This document shows, in pieces, positions 48,667 through 58,123 of a stretch of DNA of 64,000 bases. Source of the DNA: Burkholderia savannae (GTDB lineage Bacteria > Pseudomonadota > Gammaproteobacteria > Burkholderiales > Burkholderiaceae); NCBI RefSeq assembly GCF_001524445.2, contig NZ_CP013417.1:124001-188000 (forward strand), written 5' to 3'. Below the pieces are notes generated by a model. It made no database searches. It was given only the letters and a program-made list of their open reading frames with translations, and was not told the DNA's origin. Every line of letters begins with the position of its first letter. Positions within the stretch are counted from its first letter, which is position 1. The position numbers were made by a program, and so were the translations under genes.

Positions 48667-48948
48667 GAGCTTCCTGATGTGAGGCCGGCGACGCCGGGCG
48701 GACAACCGGGCCGCGCCCGGCGCGTCCGTTCGGCGCCGCGCGCGGCGTGCGTGCCGCGGATTCTGGCGAGCGCGCCTTAAACGGCGCTTAATGCCGCGAA
48801 CGGCACTGGCTCGGCGCCGCGGCGATGCTCGCTCGCGCGCCGTGCCCAGCGGGCATTGTGCCAGCGCCGCCGCGCGGCAGGCGAATTTGCCGCAGCGCGA
48901 GGTTTGCGGCCGTTTCCGCTTTTATGGTCTAATGACCGCCGACGAAAC
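48667..48948. other. Divergent non-coding region before the TPP riboswitch
   Basis: About 280 bases between the ABC transporter start (minus) and the riboswitch. The first part is GC-rich with no convincing coding frame. An AT-richer patch (TTTATGGTCTAATGA, 48922-48936) just before the riboswitch is the likely thi promoter -10 area, but I cannot assign a clean -35. Nothing else was recognised. Confidence 0.5.
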
Positions 48949-49060
48949 AGGGGTGCTTCGCGTGCCTCGGCCCTGCCGAATCGGCGTGGCCGGATGCGCG
49001 GCGAGGCTGAGAGAGACCCTTCGCACCCGATCCGGGTAATACCGGCGCGGGAAGTTTCCG
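48949..49060 (+). promoter_or_regulatory. TPP (THI-box) riboswitch
   Basis: Thiamine-pyrophosphate sensor on the plus strand upstream of thiO. The conserved blocks are CAGGGGTGC (about 48949-48957), GCTGAGA (49006-49012), and ACCCGATCCGGGTAATACC followed by GGCGCGGGAAG, the pyrimidine-sensor and pyrophosphate-sensor helices of the THI box. TPP binding should lower expression of thiOSGE. About 235 bases separate it from the thiO ATG. This stretch contains a TCGC-TTCG-GCGA hairpin (49086-49097) and a T-rich run at 49138-49149 after a GC stem that could be the expression platform. Confidence 0.93.
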
Positions 49061-49295
49061 ATCCCGCCGGGCCATGCCCGCGCCGTCGCTTCGGCGAGCC
49101 GCGCGCATCGCGAGTCCCGGCCGGCCTCAGTCGCCGGTTTCGTCCTTTTGGGTGCGCATCTTCGCGCGTGACGGAAGGTATCGATGACCGTGCAATCTTC
49201 AGTTCTTTTGCTTCGCTGCGAGCCGTCGGCCGCGGCGGATTTCCCGGCTCCCGCTTCGAGCCGCTTTCATGTGACGAACACGACGGGCGGATGCG

Positions 49296-50432
49296 ATGAA
49301 CCTGCGTGCGTCTGAGCCCGATTTCGCGGTGCTGGGCGGCGGCCTCGTCGGCCGCCTGATCGCATGGCGTCTCGCGGGCGCGGGGCACCGCGTCGCGCTG
49401 TACGAGCGCGGCGACGCGGCAGGCTCGGGCTCCGCCGCGTGGGTCGCGGCGGCGATGCTCGCGCCGCTCGCCGAAGCGGCGAGCGCCGAGCGCTTCGTCA
49501 CCGATCTCGGCGTCGCGTCGTTCGATCTCTGGCCGCGCTGGCTCGCGGAGCTGCCCGAACCCGTGTTCTTCCAGCGCAACGGCACGCTCGTCGTCTGGCA
49601 TCACGCGGACCGCGCGGAAGCGCCGCTCTTCGAGCGTCGCGTGCGCGCGAACGCGAGCGCCGAGTTGCTCGACGGCGGCCTCGTCGCGCTCGCGGGCGCG
49701 CAGGTCGACGCGGCCGAGCCGGCGCTCGCCGGGCGCTTCGCGCACGGCCTGCTGCTGCCGCGCGAGGGCCAGCTCGACAATCGACAGGTGCTGCGCGCGC
49801 TCGCCGCGGGCCTTGCGGAGCGCGGCGTCGATGCGCACTGGAATACGGCGATCGAGCCGCAGGCGGCGCCCGCCGCGCGCATCACGATCGACTGCCGCGG
49901 GCTCGGCGCGAAGGCGCAGATGCCGACGCTGCGCGGCATCCGCGGAGAGGTCGCGCGCGTGCATGCGCCGGGCATCGGCCTCACGCGCCCCGTGCGGCTG
50001 CTGCACCCGCGCTATCCGCTCTATGTCGCGCCGAAGGAGAACGATCTTTACGTGATCGGCGCGACCGAGATCGAAGGCGAGGACATGTCGCCCGTCAGCG
50101 TGCGCTCCGCGCTCGAGCTGCTGAGCGCCGCGTTCTCGGTGCACCCGGCGTTCGGCGAGGCGCGCATTCTCGAACTGAATTCGCAATGCCGGCCGACGCT
50201 GCCGGACCATCGCCCGGCGCTCGTCTGGGACGGCGGCGCGACGCTCGCGGTCAACGGCCTGTATCGGCACGGCTTCATGATCGCGCCGGAAGTCGCCGAT
50301 ACGGCGGCGCGCTTCGCGCAGGCGCTCGTCGAACGCACGGTGAGGGACGCCGACACGTTCGCCGCGTGGCGGTGCGACGCGCGCTGGCCGGCGCTGCTGC
50401 AGCACGGCGCCGCGCACCACGCGCCTGCCTGA
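49296..50432 (+). CDS. thiO: Glycine oxidase / FAD-dependent oxidoreductase ThiO
   Basis: DAO-type flavoprotein of 378 residues that supplies dehydroglycine for the thiazole ring of thiamine. The N-terminal FAD motif is VLGGGLVGRLIAWRLAGAG with the ribose-binding glutamate in LYERG; the C-terminal segment NGLYRHGFMIAP matches the family. It is the first gene of the riboswitch-controlled operon thiO-thiS-thiG-thiE. Oxygen-dependent ThiO rather than ThiH fits an aerobic host. Confidence 0.93.
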   Translation: MNLRASEPDFAVLGGGLVGRLIAWRLAGAGHRVALYERGDAAGSGSAAWVAAAMLAPLAEAASAERFVTDLGVASFDLWPRWLAELPEPVFFQRNGTLVVWHHADRAEAPLFERRVRANASAELLDGGLVALAGAQVDAAEPALAGRFAHGLLLPREGQLDNRQVLRALAAGLAERGVDAHWNTAIEPQAAPAARITIDCRGLGAKAQMPTLRGIRGEVARVHAPGIGLTRPVRLLHPRYPLYVAPKENDLYVIGATEIEGEDMSPVSVRSALELLSAAFSVHPAFGEARILELNSQCRPTLPDHRPALVWDGGATLAVNGLYRHGFMIAPEVADTAARFAQALVERTVRDADTFAAWRCDARWPALLQHGAAHHAPA

Positions 50433-50473
50433 GCGCGGCCCGACGAACCGATCAACCGACATCGACAGCCATC

Positions 50474-50671
50474 ATGGACATCCAGATCAATCAACAGACG
50501 CTCTCGCTGCCCGACGGCGCGACGGTCGCCGACGCGCTCGCGGCGTACGGCGTGCAGCCGCCGTTCGCGGTCGCGGTCAACGGCGCGTTCGTCGCGCGCA
50601 CGCAGCACGCGGCGCGCGCGCTCGCCGCGGGCGACAAGCTCGACGTCGTGCATCCGGTCGCGGGCGGCTGA
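50474..50671 (+). CDS. thiS: Thiamine biosynthesis sulfur carrier protein ThiS
   Basis: Ubiquitin-like protein of 65 residues. It starts MDIQINQQTLSLPDGATVADALAAYG and ends in the essential Gly-Gly tail (VHPVAGG) that is adenylated and converted to the thiocarboxylate donating sulfur to ThiG. It is 41 bases after thiO and 52 before thiG. Confidence 0.95.
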   Translation: MDIQINQQTLSLPDGATVADALAAYGVQPPFAVAVNGAFVARTQHAARALAAGDKLDVVHPVAGG

Positions 50672-50723
50672 TGCGCCGGCGCGCCGGCATCGCCTCCGCA
50701 CCCCGTTCCCACAGGATCTTCCG

Positions 50724-51539
50724 ATGACGCCTCTTTCCTCCGCCGACACGCTCACGCTGCACGGCAAAACCTTCGCGAGCCGCGTGCTGCTCGGCACGTC
50801 GCGCTATCCGTCGCTGCAGTCGCTGTCCGATTCGATCGCGGCCGCGCGGCCGGGCATGGTGACGGTCGCGCTGCGGCGCCAGATGAACGCCGGCGCGGCC
50901 GAGGCCGGCTTCTTCGATCTGCTCAAGCGCCACGACGTGCCGCTGTTGCCGAACACCGCGGGCTGCCAGACGGTGGCCGAGGCAGTGACGACCGCGCAGA
51001 TGGCGCGCGAGGTGTTCGAGACCGACTGGATCAAGCTCGAGCTGATCGGCGACGACTACACGCTGCAGCCGGACCCCGTCGGCCTCATCGAAGCGGCGAC
51101 GCTGCTGGTCAAGGAAGGCTTCAAGGTGCTGCCGTACTGCACCGAGGATCTCGTGATCGGCCGGCGCCTGCTCGACGCCGGCTGCGAGGTGCTGATGCCG
51201 TGGGGCGCGCCGATCGGCACCGGCAAGGGCGTCGTGAATCCGTACGGGCTGCGCGTGCTGCGCGAGCGGCTGCCGGATGTGCCGCTCATCGTCGACGCGG
51301 GGCTCGGCGTGCCGTCGCACGCGTGCCAGGTGATGGAGTGGGGCTTCGACGGCGTGCTGCTCAACACGGCCGTGTCGCAGGCGACGCATCCGGAGATCAT
51401 GGCGCGCGCGTTCGCGCAGGGCGTCGAGGCCGGGCGCGCCGCGTATCTCGCGGGGGCGATGGAGGCGCGCGAGACCGCGCACGCGAGCACGCCCGTCGTC
51501 GGGATGCCGTTCTGGCACCAGGACGGGAGCCACGCATGA
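50724..51539 (+). CDS. thiG: Thiazole synthase
   Basis: TIM-barrel enzyme of 271 residues that combines DXP, dehydroglycine and ThiS thiocarboxylate into the thiazole phosphate. Conserved motifs are [27 protein letters not shown], the Schiff-base lysine in [34 protein letters not shown] and [11 protein letters not shown]. It overlaps thiE by ATGA. Confidence 0.97.
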   Translation: MTPLSSADTLTLHGKTFASRVLLGTSRYPSLQSLSDSIAAARPGMVTVALRRQMNAGAAEAGFFDLLKRHDVPLLPNTAGCQTVAEAVTTAQMAREVFETDWIKLELIGDDYTLQPDPVGLIEAATLLVKEGFKVLPYCTEDLVIGRRLLDAGCEVLMPWGAPIGTGKGVVNPYGLRVLRERLPDVPLIVDAGLGVPSHACQVMEWGFDGVLLNTAVSQATHPEIMARAFAQGVEAGRAAYLAGAMEARETAHASTPVVGMPFWHQDGSHA

Positions 51540-52639
51540 GCCCGGCGCTCCCCAACGCATTCTGGCCGCCCGCCGACGAGCTCACCGAGACCGCCGAGCG
51601 GATTCGCGCGACGCTCGGCGTATGGCCGTCGCCCGACATGCGCACGCGCATTTGCCTCGCGCCGCCCGAGCATCCGCGCGCGGGCGACCTGTGGGTCGAG
51701 ATCGCGGGCGACGCCGATGCGCACGCCGCGCACATCGCGCGGCTGACGGCGGCGGGCGCGCAGGCGATCGTGATCGATGACGTATCGGCGACGCTCCACA
51801 CGGGTGCGGCGCGCCATGCGCTCGCCGCGCGCGGGCCGCTCGCCGACGACTGGATCGCGGCGCTCGCCGCGTTTCTCGATTGCGGTTTTCCGGCGTCCGA
51901 CGCGCTCGTGCTCGCGCTCGCGTGGCGCGACGGCGACGATGCGCGCGGCGACGATCCGTGGCCCGTCGATGCCGCGCGCTTTCCCCGCGCGCTCGGCGTG
52001 CCCGCCGCGCCGAAGCCCGCGTTCCCGCCGTGTCCGCAGCGGCTCGGCCTGTATCCGGTGCTGCCGAGCGCCGAGTGGATCGAGCGCGTGCTCGACTGCG
52101 GCGTGAAGACCGTGCAACTGCGCGTGAAGGACGCGTCGCCCGATGCGCTGCGCGCGGAGGTCGAGCGGGCCGTGGCCGCGGGCCGCCGCCATCCGGACGC
52201 GCGCGTGTTCATCAACGATCACTGGCGGCTCGCGCTCGACGCGGGCGCGTACGGCGTGCACCTCGGCCAGGAGGATCTCGAGACCGCCGATCTGGCGGCG
52301 ATCGCGCGAGCGGGCGTGCGCCTCGGCCTGTCGAGCCATGGGTACTACGAAATGCTGGTCGCGCTGCAGTTGAAGCCGAGCTACCTCGCGCTCGGCCCGA
52401 TATTCGCGACCGCGACGAAGGCGGTCGCCGCGCCGCCGCAGGGGCTCGCGCGGCTCGCGCGCTATACGCGCTTCGCCGGGCCGCAGGCGCCGCTCGTCGC
52501 GATCGGCGGAATCGCCGTCGACACCCTCGGCGCGGTGCTGGCGGCGGGCGTCGGCAGCGCGGCCGTCGTCAGCGCGATCACGGGCGCGGCCGACTACCGG
52601 GCGGCGATTGTTGCGTTGCAGCAAAAATTCGGACGATAA
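51536..52639 (+). CDS. thiE: Thiamine-phosphate synthase ThiE with long N-terminal extension
   Basis: Joins the pyrimidine diphosphate and thiazole phosphate to thiamine phosphate. Total length is 367 residues, about 155 more than a normal ThiE. The catalytic TIM barrel runs from about residue 168 ([58 protein letters not shown]). Residues 1-165 are of uncertain nature; [17 protein letters not shown] (about 114-130) faintly resembles the C-terminal part of ThiD-type kinases. The start at 51536 overlaps thiG by 4 bases and fits coupled translation. Confidence 0.9.
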   Translation: MSPALPNAFWPPADELTETAERIRATLGVWPSPDMRTRICLAPPEHPRAGDLWVEIAGDADAHAAHIARLTAAGAQAIVIDDVSATLHTGAARHALAARGPLADDWIAALAAFLDCGFPASDALVLALAWRDGDDARGDDPWPVDAARFPRALGVPAAPKPAFPPCPQRLGLYPVLPSAEWIERVLDCGVKTVQLRVKDASPDALRAEVERAVAAGRRHPDARVFINDHWRLALDAGAYGVHLGQEDLETADLAAIARAGVRLGLSSHGYYEMLVALQLKPSYLALGPIFATATKAVAAPPQGLARLARYTRFAGPQAPLVAIGGIAVDTLGAVLAAGVGSAAVVSAITGAADYRAAIVALQQKFGR

Positions 52640-52700
52640 TTTGACAATCTCTGACTGGAACGCTTGAGAAGCCTTCACGACATCATTCCGAGGCAGGCCC

Positions 52701-52706
52701 TATAAT
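52701..52706 (+). promoter_or_regulatory. -10 element of the mla operon promoter
   Basis: A consensus TATAAT lies 33 bases before the mlaF GTG, giving a transcript start near 52713. No good -35 at 16-18 bases; TTCACG at 52674 is too far. It marks the beginning of the mlaFED-AC-B operon after thiE. Confidence 0.45.
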
Positions 52707-52738
52707 TCGGCGTTCTGCGTATAAGGATTGTCAGCTCC

Positions 52739-53557
52739 GTGAGCTCCTCCTCCGAGTCCCTGCTAGAGCTTCGCGACGTCGCTTTCGGCTACGGCGAGCG
52801 TCTCGTCCTGTCGAACTTGAACATGCGTTTCGCGCGCGGCCAGGTGGTCGCGGTGATGGGCGGTTCGGGCTGCGGCAAGACCACCGTGCTGCGCCTGATC
52901 GGCGGGCTCGTGCGCGCACGTCGCGGCCAGGTGTTGTTCGACGGCGCCGATGTCGGCGCGCAGACGCGCGAGGGTCTCTACGCGCTGCGCCGCAAGATGG
53001 GCATGCTGTTCCAGTTCGGTGCGCTCTTCACCGACATGTCGGTGTTCGACAACGTCGCGTTCGCGCTGCGCGAGCACACGGATCTGCCGGAAGAGCTGAT
53101 CCGCGATCTCGTGCTGATGAAGCTCAACGCGGTCGGCCTGCGCGGCGCGCGCAACCTGATGCCGTCCGAGGTGTCGGGCGGGATGGCGCGGCGCATCGCG
53201 CTCGCGCGCGCGATCGCGCTCGATCCGCAGCTCATCATGTACGACGAGCCGTTCGCGGGCCTCGACCCGATTTCGCTCGGCATCACGGCGAACCTGATCC
53301 GCACGCTGAACCACGCGCTCGGCGCGACGTCGATCCTCGTCACGCACGACGTGCCGGAATCGTTCGCGATCGCCGACTACGTCTACTTCCTCGCGAACGG
53401 CGGCGTTCTCGCCGAGGGCACGCCCGACGCGCTGCGCGCGTCGACCGATCCGAGCGTGCGCCAGTTCATCGACGGCGCGCCGGACGGCCCGTTCAAATTT
53501 CACTACATGAGCCAGCCGCTCGCGGCGGATTTCGGCCTTGGCGGAGGGCGCAGATGA
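52739..53557 (+). CDS. mlaF: Phospholipid transport ATPase MlaF
   Basis: ATP-binding subunit (272 residues, GTG start) of the MlaFEDB complex that moves phospholipids between inner membrane and periplasm to keep outer-membrane asymmetry. Walker A is GGSGCGKTT, the signature [14 protein letters not shown], Walker [13 protein letters not shown], and the H-loop VTHDVPE. It overlaps mlaE by ATGA. Confidence 0.95.
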   Translation: MSSSSESLLELRDVAFGYGERLVLSNLNMRFARGQVVAVMGGSGCGKTTVLRLIGGLVRARRGQVLFDGADVGAQTREGLYALRRKMGMLFQFGALFTDMSVFDNVAFALREHTDLPEELIRDLVLMKLNAVGLRGARNLMPSEVSGGMARRIALARAIALDPQLIMYDEPFAGLDPISLGITANLIRTLNHALGATSILVTHDVPESFAIADYVYFLANGGVLAEGTPDALRASTDPSVRQFIDGAPDGPFKFHYMSQPLAADFGLGGGRR

Positions 53558-54321
53558 TCAGCGCGATCGGACGTTTCGTGCTCGGCGGACTCGAGCGCAC
53601 GGGCTACGCGACCCGGATGTTCGTGCGCGTCGTGCTCGAGTTCTTCTCGCTCCTGAGGCGGCCGCGGCTCGTCACGAAGCAGATCCATTTCCTCGGCAAT
53701 TACTCGTTCGTGATCATCGCCGTGTCGGGGCTGTTCGTCGGTTTCGTGCTCGGCCTGCAGGGCTACTACACGCTGAACCGCTACGGCTCCGAGCAGGCGC
53801 TCGGCTTGCTCGTCGCGCTGTCGCTCGTGCGCGAGCTCGGCCCCGTCGTGTCGGCGCTCCTGTTCGCGGGGCGCGCGGGCACGTCGCTCACGGCCGAGAT
53901 CGGCCTCATGAAGGCGGGCGAGCAACTGACCGCGCTCGAGATGATGGCGGTCGATCCGCTGAAGAACGTGATCGCGCCGCGGATGTGGGCGGGCGTCATC
54001 GCGATGCCGCTCCTCGCCGCGATCTTCAGCGCGGTCGGCGTGCTCGGCGGCTACGTCGTCGGCGTGCTGTTGATCGGCGTCGATCCCGGCGCGTTCTGGT
54101 CGCAGATGCAAGGCGGCGTCGAAGTGTGGGCCGACGTCGGCAACGGCGTGATCAAGAGCGTCGTGTTCGGCTTCGCCGTCACGTTTATCGCGCTGTTTCA
54201 GGGTTACGAAGCGAAGCCGACGCCCGAGGGCGTGTCGCACGCGACGACCAAGACTGTCGTGTACGCGTCGCTCGCCGTACTCGGCCTCGATTTCCTGCTG
54301 ACCGCGTTGATGTTCAGCTAA
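53554..54321 (+). CDS. mlaE: Phospholipid transport permease MlaE
   Basis: Membrane subunit of 255 residues with about five to six hydrophobic segments. Family motifs are [32 protein letters not shown] and [27 protein letters not shown], the coupling and pore region of MlaE/YrbE proteins. It overlaps mlaF by 4 bases and is 12 bases before mlaD. Confidence 0.96.
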   Translation: MISAIGRFVLGGLERTGYATRMFVRVVLEFFSLLRRPRLVTKQIHFLGNYSFVIIAVSGLFVGFVLGLQGYYTLNRYGSEQALGLLVALSLVRELGPVVSALLFAGRAGTSLTAEIGLMKAGEQLTALEMMAVDPLKNVIAPRMWAGVIAMPLLAAIFSAVGVLGGYVVGVLLIGVDPGAFWSQMQGGVEVWADVGNGVIKSVVFGFAVTFIALFQGYEAKPTPEGVSHATTKTVVYASLAVLGLDFLLTALMFS

Positions 54322-54333
54322 GCCTTTTCTGGG

Positions 54334-54867
54334 ATGACGATGAAAAAGACTGCTCTCGACTTCTGGGTCGGCCTCTTCGTGGTGTTGGGCTTTCTCGCGC
54401 TGCTGTTCCTCGCGCTGAAGGTCGGCAACATGAGCTCGCTGTCGTTTCAGCCGACCTACGCGGTGAAGATGAAGTTCGACAACATCGGCGGCCTGAAGCC
54501 GCGCGCGGCCGTGAAGAGCGCGGGCGTCGTGGTCGGCCGCGTGAAGGCGATCGGCTTCGACTCGAACACCTACCAGGCGCTCGTCACGGTCGATCTCGAC
54601 AAGCAATACCCGTTTCCGAAGGATTCGTCGGCGAAGATCCTCACGTCGGGCCTGCTCGGCGAGCAGTACATCGGCCTCGATCCGGGCGGCGACACGGAAA
54701 TGCTGAAGGCGGGCGACACGATTACGATGACGCAGTCGGCGATCGTGCTCGAGAACCTGATCGGGCAGTTCCTGTACAGCAAGGCCGCGGACGCGGGCGG
54801 CGCGAAGCCGGCCGCCGCGGCGCCGGGCGCGCCTGCGCCCGCGGCATCGGGCGCGGCCGCGCAGTGA
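54334..54867 (+). CDS. mlaD: Phospholipid-binding MCE protein MlaD
   Basis: Inner-membrane anchored periplasmic protein of 177 residues. One membrane segment (about residues 9-31) precedes the MCE domain (about 40-118) with FDNIGGLKPRAAVKSAGVVVGRV, and an alanine/proline-rich tail closes the protein. MlaD hexamers form the lipid pore above MlaE. An ATG 6 bases downstream (54340) is an equally plausible start. Confidence 0.95.
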   Translation: MTMKKTALDFWVGLFVVLGFLALLFLALKVGNMSSLSFQPTYAVKMKFDNIGGLKPRAAVKSAGVVVGRVKAIGFDSNTYQALVTVDLDKQYPFPKDSSAKILTSGLLGEQYIGLDPGGDTEMLKAGDTITMTQSAIVLENLIGQFLYSKAADAGGAKPAAAAPGAPAPAASGAAAQ

Positions 54868-54914
54868 GCGTCGCGCAAGCGGAATCCGAGAGAAGAACCG
54901 AGGGGAAGAACATC

Positions 54915-55880
54915 ATGCAGACGATCCGCATCAGACACGCGGTGCTGGCGATCACGGCCGCCGCGGCATTGAGCGGTTGCGCGACGGTCCAGACGCCGAC
55001 GAAGGGCGATCCGTTCGAAGGCTTCAACCGGACGATGTATACGTTCAACGACAAGGTCGACCAGTACGCGCTCAAGCCGGTCGCGCGCGGCTACCAGTGG
55101 GCGGTGCCGCAGCCGGTGCGCGACAGCGTGACGAACTTCTTCTCGAACATCGGCGACGTGTACGTCGCCGCGAACAACATCGTGCAGCTGAAGATCGCCG
55201 ACGGCGTCGGCGACATCATGCGGGTCGTGATCAACACCGTGTTCGGCGTCGGCGGCCTGTTCGACGTCGCGACGCTCGCGAAGCTGCCGAAGCATACGAG
55301 CGACTTCGGCGTGACGCTCGGCCACTACGGCGTGCCGAGCGGTCCGTATCTCGTGCTGCCGTTGCTCGGCCCGAGCACGATTCGCGACACGGCTGGCCTC
55401 GCCGTCGATTACGCGGGCAATCCGCTCACCTACGTGCGGCCCGACAGCGTGAGCTGGGGGCTGTTCGGCCTGAACCTCGTCAACACGCGCGCGAACCTGC
55501 TCGGCGCGGGCGACGTGCTCGAGGCGGCCGCGATCGACAAATATTCGTTCGTGCGCAACGCGTACCTGCAGCGCCGCCAGGCGCTGATCGGCGGCGGCGC
55601 GAGCGCGCAGTCGAACCTGCCGGATTACGGCAACGAAGCGCCGCCGCCGAATTACGAAATGCCGGAAGAGGGCGCCGCGGCGCCGGCGAGCGGCGCGGCT
55701 GCCGCGTCGGCGCCGGCGGCCGCGTCCGTGCCTTCGGCGGCGTCGGGCGCGGCGCCGGCCGTGGCGGCGCCCGCATCGGCCGCGGCGCCGAACCCGAGCA
55801 GCGCGACCAACGTGCCTGCTCAACAGGTCGTGCCGCCGTCGCCGGGCGGCATCCGTTTCCCGAGCATCCGGCTGCATTGA
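54915..55880 (+). CDS. mlaA: Outer-membrane lipoprotein MlaA (VacJ)
   Basis: Lipoprotein of 321 residues. The signal ends at the lipobox ALSGC with Cys22. The conserved DPFEGFNRTMYTFNDKVDQYALKPVARGY and the YGVPSGPYLVLPLLGPSTIRD core identify MlaA, the OM component that extracts mislocalised phospholipids. A tail of about 85 residues after NLPDYGNEAPPP is nearly all Ala, Pro and Ser. In E. coli mlaA lies away from the operon; here it is between mlaD and mlaC. Confidence 0.95.
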   Translation: MQTIRIRHAVLAITAAAALSGCATVQTPTKGDPFEGFNRTMYTFNDKVDQYALKPVARGYQWAVPQPVRDSVTNFFSNIGDVYVAANNIVQLKIADGVGDIMRVVINTVFGVGGLFDVATLAKLPKHTSDFGVTLGHYGVPSGPYLVLPLLGPSTIRDTAGLAVDYAGNPLTYVRPDSVSWGLFGLNLVNTRANLLGAGDVLEAAAIDKYSFVRNAYLQRRQALIGGGASAQSNLPDYGNEAPPPNYEMPEEGAAAPASGAAAASAPAAASVPSAASGAAPAVAAPASAAAPNPSSATNVPAQQVVPPSPGGIRFPSIRLH

Positions 55881-55995
55881 CCCCGGCACTTACATTCGTT
55901 ACAGCCGGAAACGATTCTGGCGGCGGCCGGCGCGAACTTGCGCCGCCGCCGACGGTTCAAAGTTTGGCATTGACCCACATAAGCAGGGCATACCT

Positions 55996-56628
55996 ATGAA
56001 GAAACTGTTTCTGATCCCCGTCTTTGCCGCGCTGTTTTCGTTTGGCGCGGCCGCCGCGCACGCGGAAGTCGACCAGTCGAATCCGCAGGCGCTGATCAAG
56101 TCCGCGACGCAGCAGGTGCTCGACGAAGTGCGCGCGCAGACGATCAGGCAGGGCGATACCGCCCGCATCATCACGATCGTCAACAAGGACATCCTGCCGT
56201 ACACCGATTTCCGCCGCACGACGCAGCTCGCGATGGGCCGCAACTGGCGCACCGCGACGCCCGCCCAGCAGCAGCAGGTGATCGAGCAGTTCAAGCAGCT
56301 GCTGATCCGCACTTATTCGGGCGCGCTCGCGCAGCTGAAGCCGGACCAGCAGATCCAGTACCCGCCGTTCCGCGCGGATTCGGACGCGACGGATGTAGTC
56401 GTGCGCACGGTCGCGATGAACAACGGCCAACCGGTGCAGATCGACTATCGGCTGTACAAGACGGCGCAGGGCTGGCGCGTCTATGACCTGAACGTGCTGG
56501 GCGCCTGGCTGATCCAGACCTACCAGCAGCAGTTCAACGAGAAGATCCAGCAAAGCGGCGTCGACGGCCTGATCCAGTTCCTGACCGAGCGCAACCAGCA
56601 GCTTGCCTCGGGCAAGCAGGCATCGTGA
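55996..56628 (+). CDS. mlaC: Periplasmic phospholipid-binding protein MlaC
   Basis: Soluble lipid shuttle of 210 residues between MlaA and MlaFEDB. The signal peptide MKKLFLIPVFAALFSFGAAA ends near AHA. Family blocks are NKDILPYTDFRRTTQLAMGRNWRTATPAQQQQVIEQFKQLL and IDYRLYKTAQGWRVYDLNVLGAWLIQTYQQQF. It overlaps mlaB by GTGA. Confidence 0.95.
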   Translation: MKKLFLIPVFAALFSFGAAAAHAEVDQSNPQALIKSATQQVLDEVRAQTIRQGDTARIITIVNKDILPYTDFRRTTQLAMGRNWRTATPAQQQQVIEQFKQLLIRTYSGALAQLKPDQQIQYPPFRADSDATDVVVRTVAMNNGQPVQIDYRLYKTAQGWRVYDLNVLGAWLIQTYQQQFNEKIQQSGVDGLIQFLTERNQQLASGKQAS

Positions 56629-56894
56629 GCCGCTTCGACTCCGGCGCGACGTTGACCCACGCGAGCGCGAAGGCCGCGCTCGCGCAAGGGCTCGCGCGCA
56701 TCGACGCGGGCGCGACGGCCGTCGATTGCGGGGCGCTCGCGCAATTCGATTCGTCGGCGCTCTCGGTGCTGCTCGCCTGGCAGCGCGCCGCGCGTGCGCG
56801 CGGCGTGACGCTCGACATCCTCAATCTGCCGCCGAAGCTCGCGAGTCTCGCGCAGGCGTACGGCATCGACACGCTTCTCTCCGGGCGACATTGA
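56625..56894 (+). CDS. mlaB: STAS-domain protein MlaB
   Basis: Cytosolic regulator of 89 residues, GTG start, overlapping mlaC by 4 bases. The single STAS domain has VDCGALAQFDSSALSVLLAWQRAARARG, where the serines flanking the loop occupy the position of the anti-sigma-antagonist phosphosite. MlaB stabilises and activates MlaF. It is the last gene of the mla set. Confidence 0.93.
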   Translation: MSRFDSGATLTHASAKAALAQGLARIDAGATAVDCGALAQFDSSALSVLLAWQRAARARGVTLDILNLPPKLASLAQAYGIDTLLSGRH

Positions 56895-57196
56895 CGCCCG
56901 CGTCCGGGTTCGCCGGCGGCCGTTGCGCCGTTCGCGAGCCCGTCTTCGTTCCGCTGATCGATGAGGCAGGGCCCGCCGCCCGCCCGGGCCGGGCGCGGCG
57001 AATGCGCCGAAGCGAGCGCGCGACGCGTTTGCGACGCGCATCATGCGCCCGGGCTCCGGCTACGGGTTCCCACGACGATCGGCTTCGCCGGTTTGCCCTA
57101 TAATCAACCGTTTTGCGGGGCTGCCGAACGGTCCCCAATTCCCCCTTTCGCATCGAGCATAAAGAAGGCGTCGCGGCCGTCGTGCCGCGCTCAGTC
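56895..57196 (+). promoter_or_regulatory. Intergenic region with promoter of the yadGH-type exporter
   Basis: A 302-base gap without a credible gene. A consensus TATAAT at 57099-57104 lies about 95 bases before the ATPase start and is the probable -10; the -35 position (CGATCG) is poor. The rest is GC-rich with nothing recognised. Confidence 0.45.
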
Positions 57197-58123
57197 ATGT
57201 CAGCCATAGAAATCCGTCACGTCAAGAAGCGCTACAAGTCGCTTCAGGCGCTCAAGGGCGTCAGCCTGTCGGTCGAGGAAGGCGAGTTTTTCGGTTTGCT
57301 CGGCCCGAACGGCGCAGGCAAGACCACACTCATCAGCATTCTCGCCGGCCTCGCGCGCGCCGACGAAGGCACCGTCACCGTGCGCGGCCACGACGTCGTC
57401 AAGGATTTCCGGGCGGCGCGGCGCGCGCTCGGCGTCGTGCCGCAAGAGCTCGTGTTCGATCCGTTCTTCACGGTGCGCGAGACGCTGCGCATCCAGTCCG
57501 GCTACTTCGGCCTGCACCGCAACGACGACTGGATCGACGAAGTGATGGCGAACCTCGACCTCACCGAAAAGGCCGACGCGAACATGCGCGCGCTGTCGGG
57601 CGGGATGAAGCGGCGCGTGCTCGTCGCGCAGGCGCTCGTGCACCGGCCGCCCGTGATCGTGCTCGACGAGCCGACCGCGGGCGTCGACGTCGAGCTGCGC
57701 CAGACGCTGTGGAAGTTCATCTCGCGGCTCAATCGCGAAGGCCACACGATCGTGCTGACCACCCACTATCTCGAGGAAGCGGAGTCGCTCTGCGACCGCA
57801 TCGCGATGCTCAGGCGCGGCGAAGTCGTCGCGCTCGACCGCACACGCGCGCTGCTGCAGCGTTTCTCGGGGCTGCAGCTGTTCCTGCGGCTGTCGCACGG
57901 CGTGCTGCCCGCCGAGTTGCGCGCGCTCGAAGCGGAGGCCGCGCCCGCCACGGCGCCCGAGCATCTGCTGCGGATCGCCGATTACGACGAGGTCGAGCGG
58001 ATCTTGTCGCTCTGCCGCGCGGCCGGCTGCGGCTTCGACGAGATCGAAATCCGCAAGGCCGATCTGGAGGATGTGTTCGTGCAGGTGATGAACGGCGCCG
58101 ATGTGATCGAGGGGTTGGCATGA
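57197..58123 (+). CDS. ABC transporter ATP-binding protein (YadG-like)
   Basis: ATPase of 308 residues. The ATG at 57197 (MSAIEIRHVKKRYKS) gives family length. Walker A is GPNGAGKTT, the signature LSGGMKRRVLVAQA, Walker B VIVLDEPTAGVD, and the H-loop LTTHYLEEAE. This is the DrrA/YadG subclass that pairs with ABC-2 permeases to export lipids, polysaccharides or drugs. It overlaps its permease by ATGA. Location between mla and murA suggests an envelope role; the substrate is unknown. Confidence 0.93.
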   Translation: MSAIEIRHVKKRYKSLQALKGVSLSVEEGEFFGLLGPNGAGKTTLISILAGLARADEGTVTVRGHDVVKDFRAARRALGVVPQELVFDPFFTVRETLRIQSGYFGLHRNDDWIDEVMANLDLTEKADANMRALSGGMKRRVLVAQALVHRPPVIVLDEPTAGVDVELRQTLWKFISRLNREGHTIVLTTHYLEEAESLCDRIAMLRRGEVVALDRTRALLQRFSGLQLFLRLSHGVLPAELRALEAEAAPATAPEHLLRIADYDEVERILSLCRAAGCGFDEIEIRKADLEDVFVQVMNGADVIEGLA

